A stretch of 64,000 nucleotides of DNA, taken from the NCBI GenBank assembly GCA_023935145.1, contig CM043699.1, positions 70,713,638 to 70,777,637 on the forward strand, written 5' to 3'. The notes beneath the pieces were generated by a model, which ran no database searches, was not told the DNA's origin, and saw only the letters and a program-made list of their open reading frames with translations. Of this stretch, positions 21,749 to 33,966 are shown one piece after another (within the stretch, counting starts at the first letter, position 1; every line of letters starts with the position of its first letter). Made by a program: the position numbers and the translations under genes. Source of the stretch: Bretschneidera sinensis. Its lineage: Eukaryota > Streptophyta > Magnoliopsida > Brassicales > Akaniaceae.

Positions 21749-23614
21749 GGTGAGAATATTTCGGTGAAATCTATGCCTTCTCTTTATGTGAACCCCTTCG
21801 CCACCAGCCTAGGTTTATACCGAACTTCATCCCCTGGAGGATTCCCTTCTTTGATCTTGTAGATCCACCTACAATCCACAACTCTCTATTTTTCTGGGTT
21901 GGGCCACCAATTCCCAAGAGTTGTTCTTCCTCAAAGATTCCATTTCTTCCTCCATAGCTAGCTGCCACTTTGACGACTCCTTACATTCCATAGCATCCAT
22001 GTAAGTTTCTGGTTCAACCTCTCCTTCTGTCTAAGGAGCTGCTACATTATCATTTTTAAAACCATATCTCAAAGGTGGTCTAACCACCCTCCTTTCTAGG
22101 TCCCTTGTGAGCTAGTAGTCATTCTGACTTGCTGCATCATCTCTTTCCAGTTTAGCCTCCTTTTAAGTGTCCTGATCTTGGCCTTTATCAATGGGCTCTA
22201 CCTGGTCTAAACCCTCTTGCCTTCTTTGCTCTACCTTAACTGAATTTTCTTTGATGCGATGCTCCACAAATTCTGGGCTGGTTTGCTCACTAGCCTCTGT
22301 AGGGTTAGTTTTCTCTAAATAAGGAAATAACAATTCATTAAAAATAACATCCCTACTTATTATGAGCTTCATTCCTTTTGGTTCTAAGGACCATAACCTA
22401 TACCCCTTAACCCCATCACCATACCCTAGAAATACACATTTTATAGACCTTGGGTTAAGTTTATCATCCTTTTGATGTGCAAACGCAGCACACCCAAAAG
22501 TCCTAAGGTTGCTCAACTCAAGGGGTTTCCCACTCCACATTTCCATAGGAGTCTTGAGCTCTAAAGCTCTAGAGGGTGATCAATTTACCAAGTATGCAGC
22601 AGTAGACACAGATTCCCATCAAAAATATTTTGGTAATCCGGACCCAATTAACATGCACCTAACCTTTTCCATTAGGGTCCTATTCATCCTCTCAGCAACT
22701 CCATTCTGCTGAGATGTTTTTACAATCGTTCTATGTCTTAGAATGCCATTTAACTCACAGAATTTATCAAAATCCTTATTGCAAAATTCTAAGCTATTAT
22801 CAGTTCGTAAAGCCTTAACTACCTTACCCGTTTGAGTCTCCAGCAACTTTTTCCACACCACAAATTTATTCAAAGCATCTGATTTATTTTTAAGCAAATA
22901 AACCCAAAACTTTCTTGAATAATCATCAATTAAAGACAGAAAGTAAAAGTTAGCTCCCTGTGTTGGTGTTCTTGCTGGTCCCCAAATGTTTGAATGAATG
23001 TAGTCAAGAATTCCCTTAGACTTGTACACTCCGGTGTTGAAGCTGACCCGGTGTTGCTTCCCAAGAAAGCAACACTCGCAGAAATCTAATTTGTCTACTT
23101 TGTTACCACCAAGTAGACCATCCTTGCTGAGAACTTGCAGGCCCTTTTCGCTCATAAGTCCCAAGTGAGTGTGCCAAAGGGCTGCCTTATCCATCTCAGC
23201 CATCAAGCTTGCTGCTTGATCCTTGATTTCTGTCTCTCTGATCATCTCATAGAGTCCATCTTTTATTACTGCTTTGATCACTATCAGAGATCCCTTGGTC
23301 ACCTTGATCTTTCCTCTCTCTACTTTATATGTATACCCCATGGAATCAAGCTGCTCCAATGAGATCAAATTCCTTTTCAAATCTGGAAGATACCTCACAT
23401 TCTGCAGCAGCCTTGTGACTCTATCAAACATCCTCAATTGGATGTCTCCTATCCCTCTCACTTGGTAAGAAGTGTCATTCCCTAAGAAAACCTTTCCATC
23501 ATTAGTTTCCTGGAAATTCTTGAACCAATTTCGGTGAGGGCACATGTGATAAGTGCACCCGAAATCCAGGATCCATTTCTCGCTACCTTGCCTCCTACTC
23601 ACATTTGAGCACAC
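21749..23614 (-). pseudogene. Copia-B RT N-terminus, integrase and protease
   Basis: Minus-strand copia pol. From the gene's 5' side: the protease active site reads DFG in place of DSG (WILDFGCTYHM, about 23570). The pre-integrase finger has WHTHLGLMS, with His replaced by Leu at the conserved LGHMS position. The integrase first Asp is Asn (HSNIWGP); TDNSLE and the Glu (VAERMN) are present. A break near 22620-22550 precedes the linker ending about 22160, and the decayed RT start (WQLAMEEEM region) runs to 21749. Three independent active-site changes make this copy inactive even without the insertion. Confidence 0.87.
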
Positions 23615-24434
23615 AACAATAACATCATCTTGATGTTTTCCTTTGGCAACCGAAGCCTCTCAATTGTTGGTATGGCTTCTTTCTCTCTCATCCCACATTT
23701 TCTTCTTGCAGTCTTTCCTGAAATGGCCCTCCTTGTTGTAGTAGAAGCATCTGTTTCCTCCAAATCTCGGTTTGGAATGAGATCTCCCATGGCTCTGCCC
23801 TTTACCTCTTGATTTCTCTCGGTAGTTGCCATGAATGCTATTGCCATTCCGAGTTGCCACTTGATGCTTCCCTCATCTTGGCTTTGAAATCATGAGCCCT
23901 TATAACATTAATCATAATTTCCTTGGTTAGTGTATCTCTTCTATATTCAATAGCATTAATCAAATTATGAAAACAATCAGGAAGAGAATTCAACAAAATA
24001 ACAGCCAATTGTTCATCCGAGAATGTTATGCTACAGTTATTCAAATCTTGAACTAGCTTATTAAACACATCAAGATTATCTTGCAACTCTTTATTATGAT
24101 CTATTTTAAAAGCAAAGATTCTTTTAAGAAGATAAATCTTATTAGGGAAAGTCTTGGAAAGAAACAACTCATCTAGTTTCTTCCATATGATAGTTGAATC
24201 TTCAGAGTCTCCACACTCCCTTGCCACGCTATCTGACATGCGCAAGAAAATGGTGCTATATGAAATCTTCTTCATCTCAGTCCGCTGGTCCTTTGTGATA
24301 CTTGCTGGAAAAGCGTCGCCTTCTCCAATAGCCAAGTCCACCTTCTGTTGCATAAGAACAACCTTGATCTTCCGCTTCCAAAGGGCAAAGTCTCCCATTC
24401 CATCAACTTCTCAATAATGAAATTTGAAGCCATC
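23599..24434 (-). pseudogene. Copia-B gag
   Basis: Start ATG at 24434 (MASNFIIEK). A one-base deletion near 24412 puts the main frame (24398-23838) out of register. The full UBN2-type core is present, including the VFNKLVQDLNNCSITFSDEQ stretch that is deleted in Copia-C and Copia-D. One RG-rich SHGR unit precedes the zinc knuckle (about 23755-23715), which reads CFYYNKEGHFRKDC with Tyr for the second Cys. The knuckle lies in a shifted frame. Together with Copia-A this is the ancestral, undeleted Gag layout. Confidence 0.87.
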
Positions 24435-24671
24435 TTGCAAAGAAAATTCCAAATTTATGCAGCACCCACAATTGCTTTCCAACTTCTTCTAAACCTCAAG
24501 AACATGATCGAAGATTGATCTCAATACCGTTCTTGAATAACCCAAGAAGTTGATCTTTGATTCTTGGAGTCTTGACTCTGATACCTTCTATTCCAGCTCC
24601 AATACCCTCTCACCAAAGCTCCTCTAGCTCTTATACCACTGTTGTGGTATCTCCTCTAGCTCTGGTACCAC
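24435..24671 (-). other. Copia-B leader with duplicated primer-binding site
   Basis: About 240 bp of untranslated leader. On the minus strand, tRNA-iMet-type sites lie at 24659-24670 (one base from the LTR) and 24627-24638. The 32-bp spacing arises from a local duplication that includes the LTR tail CAACAGTGG. Leader text is rich in direct repeats of TTCTTGAATNACCCAAGAAG. Confidence 0.7.
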
Positions 24672-25603
24672 TGTTGGGAAACCACCTTGGAGATGCCTAG
24701 GTGGTGATCTTCCAAACACCCAAGTCTAGAATGACTTGTAAAGATGAATCAGAAACAAAAACAAAATCAAAGAAATGAAAGGATATAGCAATTGTTATCG
24801 AGGTTCGGTAATAGCCTACATCCCAATGAGTTCCTCTGATCTCTCTGCACTAAATCAATGGTTCTTTACAAATACAACAACTCTCTCCAAGAAACTCAAG
24901 TTCTTGAAGAACCAAAGAAGAGAAGAAAGAAAGTGATAAGAACTATTACAAAGCCCTCTACCCAATCTATGCTACTCTCTCTTTACAGCCAGCCTCTCTT
25001 TGGAGATCTATTTTTGTGCCTCTCTTGTGTTTTGTGTCTTTGCACTCTCACACTTGCACTTGAATTCTCTTGTATGATGACCACTTGTATGTCTTGTCTC
25101 ATAATTTTGTTGAGATTGAAGCCAGGTGACCCTTTATATAGTGCACCACTTCTTAACCAATCTTGAAGGTCAATATCCACTCTTAAATCTTGAGGACCAA
25201 TTAACCATAGCCCTTCATCAATTCTTAGTGATCCTGTACGTTTTAAACACGCATCCACGCACCTCTCAAAAGGTTGAAAAAACTAGTCTCAGTGTGCCTG
25301 GTGTCGCTGCCTAGAACAGAGCAGGCCGCAGCTCAAGCCAGGGCACACATGCATCACTCTCTGGGCGCCGCGGCCTGGGGGAGGCTAAGCTGCGGTGAAC
25401 ACCTCCTCCAGACTTCCTCCATGTTGGGCGCCGCAGCCTGGGAAGGATGGGCCGCGACTTGACCTGATGTTGCACTATTCTTGACCTGTTGTGCGCTGAG
25501 GCGCACACTTTGTGTGCTGAGGCGCACACTTTGTGTGCTGAGGCACCAAGGTCTTATGAAGAACCTTTTCAAACCATGTTTAAACCTTAGACAAACACCA
25601 GCA
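24672..25603 (-). repeat. Copia-B 5' LTR
   Basis: 932 bp. Ends CCCAACA on the minus strand; the start is decayed (TGCTGG). TATA at about 25135. Near 25495-25550 a GCGCACACTTTGTGTGCTGAG unit is duplicated in tandem, which is absent from the 3' LTR of the same element (9390-9410) and accounts for much of the length difference. Confidence 0.88.
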
Positions 25604-26960
25604 ATCATATTAGCTATTAGTCCCCTCTCTGGTATTCACCTCTAGTTTCACTTCCAAACTCTTTACTTTCTCAACTAGTTCGAAACTGCAGGTTTTCAAA
25701 GTTGCCAATTTACTACTAGACTTCAAACTTAAAGCATCTGTCACCACATTAGCATTCACAAGAAGATAGTTTATAGCATAGTCATAATCACTGATTAGAT
25801 CCATCAATCGCCTTTGTCCCAAGTTTAACTTCTTTTGGGTGGTTAAGTACTTAAGGCCCTTGTGGTCCGTGAATATCTCACAACTAGTTCCATAGAGGTG
25901 ATGTCTCCAAATTTTTAATGGAAAACCTGTTCTTGCTAGCTCCAGATTTTGGGTGGGGTAATTCTTCCCATGATTCTTCAGCTGTCAAGACGCATAAACC
26001 ATGACCTTTCCATGTTGCATTAAAACAAAATCGAAACCATGGTGTGATGCATCACTGTAGGCCACAAACCCCTTATTACTTGATGGAAGGATTAACACCG
26101 GTGTTATTTTCAACTTTTCCTTCAACAGTAGAAAACTCCTTTCATAATCATCTGACCATATGAATTTTCTCTCTTTCTCATCAACCTAGTTAATGGAATT
26201 GTAATGAGCAAAAATTCCTTGATGAATCTCCGATAATATCCCGCCAATCCCAAGAAACTCCTTACTTCGGTCACATTCGTAGGTCTTTCTCAACCTAAAA
26301 CCGCTTCAACCTTTTGGGGATCTACCGCCACAACTACTTCTGACACTACGTGTCCTATAAATGCTACTTTATTTAACCAAAGCCTACACTTACTGAACTT
26401 GGAAAAAAGCTTCTCCTTTCTAAGAGTTCCCAATATAACTTCCAAATGTCTAGTGTGTTCTTCTTCATTCTTCAAGTACACTAGGATACCATTGATGAAG
26501 ACTACGACAAAAATATCCAAAAAGAGCCTGAATCCTCTATTAATCAAATCCATAAAATTTGCGGGGGCATTCGTCAAACCAAAAGGCATAACTAAGAACT
26601 CATAATAACCATATCATGTTTGAAAAGCAGTGTTTAGTACATCTGAACCTTTGATTCACAACTGATGGTATCCCAACCTTAAGTCTATCTTGGAAAACAC
26701 TTTTGCTCCTTGCAGTTGTTCAAATAAATCATCAATCTTTGGCAGGGGGTACTTGTTACGAATTGTAATCTGGTTTAATTGTCTATAATGAATACAAAGC
26801 CTCAAAGTCTCATCCTTCTTCTTCACAAACAAAACTGGGGCTCCCTAAGGTAATATATCAGGACGAACGAATTGTTTATCTAACAATTCTTGCAATTGAA
26901 CTTGGACTTCCTTTAATTTTGCTGGCGCCATTCAATAAAGAGCTAGTGAAATGGGAATGG
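25604..26960 (-). pseudogene. Gypsy-F reverse transcriptase and RNase H
   Basis: Ty3/gypsy chromovirus-type RT on the minus strand. It contains [22 protein letters not shown], motif [13 protein letters not shown] (Asp present), [18 protein letters not shown] (about 26589) and [14 protein letters not shown]. The catalytic FIDD is FING, so both aspartates are lost. RNase H follows, with TDHKGLKYLTTQKKLNLGQRR and the terminal NVVTDALSLKSS (about 25750). Several stops and frameshifts occur. Copia-B cuts it at 25603. Confidence 0.85.
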
Positions 26961-27470
26961 AACTGTGGGCTAAGTCAATAGAGAATTCGACTTCTCTATT
27001 GGGTGGTAGGCCAAGTAATCCTTAGGAAAGACATCTAAGAAGTTCTTAACCACAAACATTCTTTCCATCTTTACACTTTCCTCATTAAAATTGATTACAT
27101 AAGCCAAATAAACTTCACACCTTTTCTTCAATAGCTTCCTAGCAAAAATAGTAAAGATAATACATTGAGAGAGTATTTTACACTGCCCTTGAAAGGTAAA
27201 CTCCCCTTCTCCCAAAATTCGAAAGATCACCATCTTCTTAAAGCAATCCACCAAAGAATGATATGCAGCTAAACAATCCATAACCAAAATCAATTAAAAT
27301 TCTTTCATCTCCAAAGGCAACAAATTCACTCTAAATTCTCTATTTCCAATTTTCAAGGTATAATCCTGATACACCCATTTAATTTCTTTTGCCTTTCACG
27401 CTGTCCCTTCCACTCCATCACATCTTTCTCTGCCTACAACACTTTGTCCACTAACCTTGCATAAGTAGGA
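26961..27470 (-). pseudogene. Gypsy-F protease C-terminus and linker
   Basis: Reads MILVMDCLAAYHSLVDCFKK, the ILGMDWL...VDC region after the retropepsin active site. This is followed by VVKNFLDVFPKDYLAY, the linker before RT in Ty3/gypsy polyproteins. The active-site DSG itself is not recognisable in the decayed sequence around 27400. Confidence 0.65.
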
Positions 27471-28300
27471 AGTTCCAACCAAGATAGCTAATAGCAAATA
27501 TCATAGTTTAAACCATCAAGAAATCGCTTGCACTTCTTCTCCTCCATATTCACCATCTCGAGGGCAAACCTAGACGAAGCAATGAATCTCTCATCATACT
27601 GAGTCACCGACATGCTATATTGCTTCAAGTGAATGAAATCTGTCTCTAGCTGTGCTTTGAAAGTTTTTTGAAAATGCTTCTCAAGGAATATTGGCATAAT
27701 TTTTTCCTAATCCAATGGTCGAGCCATGTGTCCACTTAACCTAGGTAAGATATCTTCCCACCAATATGATGCTTCTCCTTCTAACTTGACTAATGCAAAA
27801 GCCACTTTCTGCACTTTAGTAATTGGAAATACTCTAAAAAGGAATTATATCTTCTTGATCCATTCCTCTACGTCCAAGGGGTTAGTAGCACTATTGAAAC
27901 CTAGGGGTGTCAACTTATTAAACCGATTGAACAAATCTCCCCCAATTCACCATCTTAGATCTTTCTCACTTACTCAGATACCATGCTCTTCAGGAGTCCT
28001 TAATGGACATTCAGATAACTCAGGAGCTTGTCTATCTTTCCCTTCCAACCAACACTCCAATTCCTAAATTTTTCCCAATGCTTGGGCTAGGGCCTCTCGT
28101 AATTCGTCCCTCTCTACAGTAGTATCCTTAGAAGTCCTACTAGTAGCACTAAAATATTCTTCTTCAGGGACCTCGGGTTCTATATCAACCTCAATCCTAT
28201 GCAAAGGGGGTCATCCATGCCCCTAGCTTGGGGCACTACCCCTTCCTCGGGCACGTCCCGCGCCCTTACCTCTACCTTTATTTTATCCACGTAGCATCCT
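27471..28300 (-). pseudogene. Gypsy-F gag
   Basis: Retrotransposon Gag: VAFALVKLEGEASYWWED (about 27800), then FLEKHFQKTFKAQLETDFIHLKQYSMSVTQYDERF (27690-27590) and MEEKKCKRFLDGLNYDI. The beginning (about 28280) is Arg/Gly-rich (GRGKGAGRARGRG). At least four stops interrupt it. No zinc knuckle is visible before the protease; the region expected to hold it is decayed or deleted. Confidence 0.75.
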
Positions 28301-28374
28301 CAAACCCTACACGAAAGAACTTATTTAGAAATGACAACACTAACCCATAAAGTCTACAGAATATTAAACCTAAA

Positions 28375-30662
28375 GCTCTAATACCAAAAATGTAATGACC
28401 CATCGTGAGCGGGCCCTACTCGAGACGACATCCTTACGTTTTAGAACTGAGCACCTGGACAATTTTAGTATAGATAGAATCTAATACAGATGTAGAATAA
28501 TATGCATATATCATAGTAAATAAGTACAACTTCAATCCATAATACATTACTCTAAATTTACAAAAGGATGTTTTATGAGACATAAACTTCAAAATATACA
28601 ACTTTGTACAAAAATGCTAGACCGCTAGTACAAAAGGATTAGACGAGGATGCCAGCACGTGGACCCACCTAGAGACTCCAATTCTTTGCTTTTAGACGAG
28701 GATGCCAGCACATGGACCCACCTAGAGACTCCTCTTATTTGCTTCTTCACTTCTGGTTCAAAGTCCTTGAATTATCTTCCTAAAATAGTAAAAGGGAGGG
28801 GGGTAAGCCAAAAAGCTCAGTGAGTAATCATATTACTCGGAGTAATCAAAGAAATCTATTTATAAAACCCCTTGCGGGTAGTTTAGTAAAAAAAATCAGA
28901 TTTTATATAGTACGTAACAATGAATATGGTTCGTGTGTTCTAAACATAAAACTCAAACATGATATATAATACAACGTAAAGCGCTCATTTAATCATTTCA
29001 ATTCTTTACCTTTTCAAACGGGTAGCTCACGAATGTCGGGATGTCTCCCATTTATGTAAGTTAGGTCTTTCTTTACCCCTTACCGAGCAAGGTCTCCACT
29101 TCTAAAATGAGGATTTTCTCTCTACCCCTTACCAATTGGAGTTACAATATTTAACACACCAACACGTCCTCCCTACCCCTTATCGGGTGAGATTTACATA
29201 CCCACTCAATAAGTTCATTCATTCCACATTATTCCCTAACAACAAAATAATACAACTGGTACAAGGCATTCTTAGTAATAAGATCACTCAATACACATTG
29301 CATTAATTAATTATATTCAACCCCCCTAACATATAGAATTTTTATACACAAGTATTATTTACATGCATCTCATGATCCTTAAGTCTATTATTTTATAGTG
29401 TGTGAAATGCTTAAGTTCGTATTAACATGTTTAGTCTTAACTTTTTATTTCATTCAAGATTTTCACTCTTACTGAGAGTTAGGTGATACTCACCATGGAG
29501 GCTAGACCTTCACTCTCGAACCACCTCCTTTCCTATTGAACGTTCATCAAACACACCTAAAGAATTCATTGATTAATATCTATCTCTGAGGTGTATACAA
29601 TCACACACTAGTACTCAAGTTAAGAAATCAAGATCAAATATTTAATTCGTCTAATTATCCTTAAGGACTTGTGACACGAAAGAAAATGAGAATTTTGATG
29701 TAAAAATCTGAAAACAAGGTTGGATAGTCGACTATTTTACTTGTGCAGTTGACTGTGAGACTTCTTGGGAGATTCACAGTCGACTGTTTAACTCCACAGT
29801 TGATTGTGGGACCTTAAGAGAATTTCACAGTCGATTGTTTACCTCCACAGTCGACTGTGGGACCTCTAAAGAATTTCACAGTCAACTGTTTAACTCCATA
29901 GTCGACTGTGGACTCTCAAAAAGAAAAACACAGTCGACTGTTTTAATTTCACAGTCAACTGTGTTAAGGACATGGACTCTACGACTCTTCCACAGTCGAT
30001 TGTGCAATCATGACAGTTGACTCTCCTGGGATCTGAAGTTCAAAAATGGGAGAAAATCTTACTTTTTTCCTTTTGAAAACCAAATCAAACTTTATAAATT
30101 TCCAATTTTGAAACACAAGTTTTCAAAGACTCTAAATCGATTCTCCATTTTACCCATAGGAAATCTTTCAAGTTAAAATCGTCAAATCCACAATCAAGCA
30201 CAAACCTCTTTTCTTCCAATGAAAAACCTAAATTTTCTTAAATTATTTCTAACACAATTTAAATCCAAAATCTTGAAACAAAATCTGAAGAATATTGAGA
30301 GGTATGGAAGGAAGACAACTTACTTGAGATATTAGCACTTGAATTCACCAAAATCAAAAGAAACGAGAAAAAGAGAAAGATAGGTTTTGTCTCTTGGAAG
30401 GAAAAAAGAGAGAAGTTGAAATGAAGCGCTCTCTCTCACCTTACTTATTTATGCTGCCCTCCCAAAATAAATGGCTAGGTTACCCCTTACCCCCTTGAAA
30501 TCTCTTAATATTCTAATTAGAATGCAAATATAGCTTTCTTCTCACAAAACCCCAACCAATTAAATCTTCACTAAATTTTAAGGTCTCCTAAACACCCATA
30601 CAACATTTAAATTTAATTTGCTACTACAATAATTTAATTAAAAGAAGGAGACGGGCTTTACA
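28375..30662 (-). repeat. Gypsy-F 5' LTR and primer-binding site
   Basis: LTR 28391-30662 (2272 bp, TGTAAAGCCC to CATTACA on the minus strand); tRNA-iMet-type PBS TGGTATTAGAGC at 28375-28386. A TATA-like CATAAATAA lies near 30450, followed by a CT-rich tract. Downstream of it, 29727-30020 holds about 12 near-palindromic CACAGTCGACTGTG words at about 25-bp spacing. Near 28641-28736 a 53-bp unit (AGACGAGGATGCCAGCAC...) is duplicated; solo LTR F2 has one copy. Three degenerate CTACCCCTTACCGGGTGAG units lie at 29075-29200. The ORF at 29835-30020 is a by-product of the array. Confidence 0.82.
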
Positions 30663-31170
30663 GATTCCTAACTTATTATTTTCATCAAACTCTAATTCCT
30701 TATTTTCTCCACTAGGGTATGTTAACTAATAAACTCATTTATCATTCACCATAGTAGTAACAACTAAGCACTTTACTCTCCACTACAACTATAATTTGAC
30801 TAATCTTTCTTTCACAACAATAGATATGTCATAACTCAATTCATAGTATTACTTGAACATTTGAACAACCAGTTATTTCCATTAAGAGCTAACAAATGTC
30901 ATCATAGTTCTACATTAATTATCTCTCCTTCAACTTCTTAACAAACAAAATTTCCAAATTCTCAACCTTCAATTCATTCATACACATAAGATTTGAACTC
31001 ATATTTAGTAATTTTCTACAACTTGGATGTTTACTTCTTTCCCAACTCGTCTTTTATCTTTTTATTCATTTTTCTTTTTAAATATTCATTCTCTTACCTT
31101 ATCAATAACTTCACTAAAGTCAATTTTACCATTATATGGAAAATCTTAAACTGTACCTTAAGGAAACATT
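30663..31170 (-). other. Gypsy-G internal relic (left part)
   Basis: Half a kilobase of C/T/A-rich, G-poor sequence like that at 43413-45993, lying between the F LTR and the LINE1 tail. Taken as the same decayed gypsy internal region, into which F and LINE1 inserted independently. No domain could be read. Confidence 0.4.
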
Positions 31171-31239
31171 TTTTTTTAATAGAAAAAGCAAACCTCTAAA
31201 GAAGCCTAAAGAAAACTTACAACCAACAAAAGCAACCTA

Positions 31240-32632
31240 ACATCTAATAGCCGGTAAACCAGACTTATCAGTACGAAGAATACCCTTTAATATCCTCGAT
31301 AACTCATCTAAATTTTCATATGTTCCATTATTGCCTCGTTCACCAATCTTAGACAAGAAATCTACCGCTTGATTACCTTCACGTAATTGATGAACAATCC
31401 GAACGTTCATCCCTTGCATCTCTTTAGCACACTCATCCCAAAAGTCCCATAAATACCATAGGGTGCACCTTCCCGCTCTAAACCAGTCAACAATGGTTTG
31501 GGAGTCACTCTAAATAATAACATTAAAATATGATAATCTCTTACACATCTTAATGCCATCAAACACAGCCCTCAACTCTGCTCTGTTATTAGAGCCAAAA
31601 CCGTAATGACTAGAAAAAGCTCCTTTAAAGTCACCATTAGCATCTCTCAAGATACCACCACCCCCTGATGAACCCGGGTTAATTCTAACACTGCTGTCAC
31701 AATTAATTTTAACCCATCCATAAGGGGGTTTCAACCACCGCACTAGCCTACATTTTCGGACAGTAGCAGCTTTGGGCGAAACCAAGTTAAAATCAGTCAT
31801 CAAGCGAACATCTTGATCAAATAAATTTTTGAGCACCTTTAATTCTGTAGCTAGACTTTTAAGCCACATTTTAACCAACCTCCATACTCTTTCTACACAA
31901 GCTTTCAGCCCCTCTATTCTGGCTTTACATCTACTATTCCATAAACACCACGTGATGATGCATGGAAGCAGACCAATTAAATTACAAGATAATGAAGCCT
32001 TATTTGCCATTATCATCCATGTGTATAAAGTAGCCTTCCAAGTAGCAAAACGCAGACATGGCACATTCAACAATTTACTTGCACGATCCCATATCTGAGC
32101 AGCAATATTTTCGGTAGCTAAGACATGATAAATCGATTCCCTGCCTAGCGGACAGCAGCAGTCACAAGCCGACACAAGTGATATCCCCTTCTCTTGCACT
32201 ATTTGATCCACTGCAAGGCTATTGAACCAAGCTTTCCAATTACAAATGGATAATTTTTTTGGAAGAATTTTGTTCCAGAACCAATCATGCCACGACAGAA
32301 TCTCTTGTTGTTTCCGAACAACCTCCCAAGCTGAAGTTGTTGTGAACTTACCATCAGGGGATGGCATCCAGGCACAAATATCCAACCTGTCATGCCCATT
32401 TATTCTGGTTTCAATAATTTCTTCAATGGTTTCATCCCCCACAAGATCCCTTAACATCTCAATATTCCAATTATTATCCACCCAACATTCTTTAATCTGA
32501 AGCAGTTTGTTTGGAATATCAGCAATCCTAACTGATAGAGGTCCAGATGCCAACCATCTATCATACCAGAAGAAAGAGTTTCTGCCCCTCAATAGAACCT
32601 TGACATTATCCATGACTTCCGGAACACATGCC
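31240..32632 (-). pseudogene. LINE1 ORF2, C-terminal part with RNase H
   Basis: Open from 32632 to 31510. The zf-RVT-like region contains WHDWFWNKILPKKLSICNWK (about 32290), CDCCCPLGRESIYHVLAT, with Cys/His spacing typical of plant L1 ORF2, and CLWNSRCKARIEG. An RNase H domain follows: VKINCDSSV (Asp), GGGGILRDANGDF, NNRAELRAV (Glu), SDSQ (Asp) and, near 31390, HQLREGNQAVD. One in-frame TAG sits just before SDSQ (about 31509). Plant L1 elements are known to have acquired such a domain. The reading joins 39245 in register across K. Confidence 0.88.
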
Positions 32633-32637
32633 ATAAC

Positions 32638-33966
32638 TGTTGCGCGATTATTTACCTAAATAAATAAGCGAATAATCGTACTAGTTTTACTTGCAAGTGC
32701 ACAAGGTCAACAGTGTAGTATAGTGTGCAAAAGCAAGGTCATCTCCACAGGGATTGGTAAAGTTCTGTTTTTAGAATTTGTTTCTTTAAGTAAAAAGAAA
32801 TAAAGTAACTGTTGTATGTGATTTGATAATAATAAAGACATAGGGCTTTGATATCCACCACTAGTCATACTTTCCCAATTGTATAAGGTATCAGTGCACT
32901 AGCCTTATCATGTATACCTACTGGTTTCCAACCTAAGGGCATGGTATCTAATCCTTAAGCTATTGATCTCCCTAAGCAATGAGTTAGGTATGGTATCTAC
33001 TCTAACTCTTTTCTTCCTTAAGGGATTAGCATGGTATCTGCTTGAGTTGTTCCTTAAGAAAACACAAGTACTATGGAAATCGACAACCACATGAGACCTA
33101 GGGCATGGTATCTACTTCCGGTTTCCCATGTTGATTAACCCGGATATCCAGATAAGATATCCCTTGTTACTAATGTTAGACCCATGACTCAATCACCCAA
33201 ATTGATCTAACCAACAGGTCCATGCCACATGCATACGCTGGCCATACACATACATATGAGGAATTTAAATAAGCACAGGGATTAATCAAGTTAAGCAACA
33301 TAATAAATTCTAGTGGCAAATATTTATCAATGAATTATTATATGAGAAAGCATAACTAGAGCTTCAATCGAGCCCTATAAAAAATTTAGTTACACATGTT
33401 GTCTAAAAACATCATATATAAACTAAACATAAAGAGAAGAATAAACCCGAGAGAAGAGGTGTCAATTCTCTCCCAAAGCTTGCAACTCCAAGTAAAAGCT
33501 AAGAGAAGTGTTCTCTAAGTTGTCCTTATTTATGTGTGCTTTATAGGTGTATTTATAGGGCTTGAGTAGTCCTAGAAGGCTCATGAGTTCCTAAACTTTC
33601 CTAAAACACAAAACTCCTTTATTTCCAAAATAGGGTTCTGCAGTTTACTGCTCATGCTCGTACATATGCGCTCGATCGCACACGTCTTGCGCTCGAGCAC
33701 AGTGTGCGCTCGATCCTTCTTGTGTGCGCACGATTGCAATGTGCGCTCGATCGCATTGCATGGTGCGATGGATCGCAGCTTGACCAGAGGCTGCCCCAGG
33801 ATTTCCAGGCTTCTTTCTTTAAGTGCCAAAACTGCTTCTTTTTTCTCCAAGACCTATAAACACATGTGAAACACACAAATGGAGTAAAACGAAGTAAATT
33901 AACATAACTAAGGACCTAACAAGTGTAAATAAGGGGGCTTAAATATGAATATTTAAGCACCTATCA
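32638..33966 (-). repeat. Element K 3' LTR
   Basis: 1329 bp, nearly identical to 37948-39239 apart from scattered substitutions and a 37-38 bp segment near 33675. Contains TATA CCTATAAATACACC (about 33545-33560, minus) and, just upstream in element orientation (33655-33780), a cluster of GCGCTCGATCGCA and GCGATCGATCGC-type words. Confidence 0.92.

Larger units (their letters stand above)
8563..25603 (-). mobile_element. Copia-B: Ty1/copia element containing Gypsy-B and Copia-C
   Basis: A minus-strand copia of the A family bounded by LTRs at 8563-9453 and 24672-25603. It is flanked by a perfect 5-bp duplication ATCAT (8558-8562 and 25604-25608), which proves one insertion into gypsy F. Its own sequence is 8563-10411 plus 21749-25603; the middle is Gypsy-B. 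Comparison with Copia-A shows that RT sequence equivalent to about 2594-3012 is missing at the right Gypsy-B junction. The two LTRs differ by many substitutions and small indels, so it is older than Copia-C. Confidence 0.92.

Noticed and set aside
29835..30020. ORF made of STVDCG-like repeats
   Set aside because: Translation of the palindromic LTR array in F; no start context or domain.
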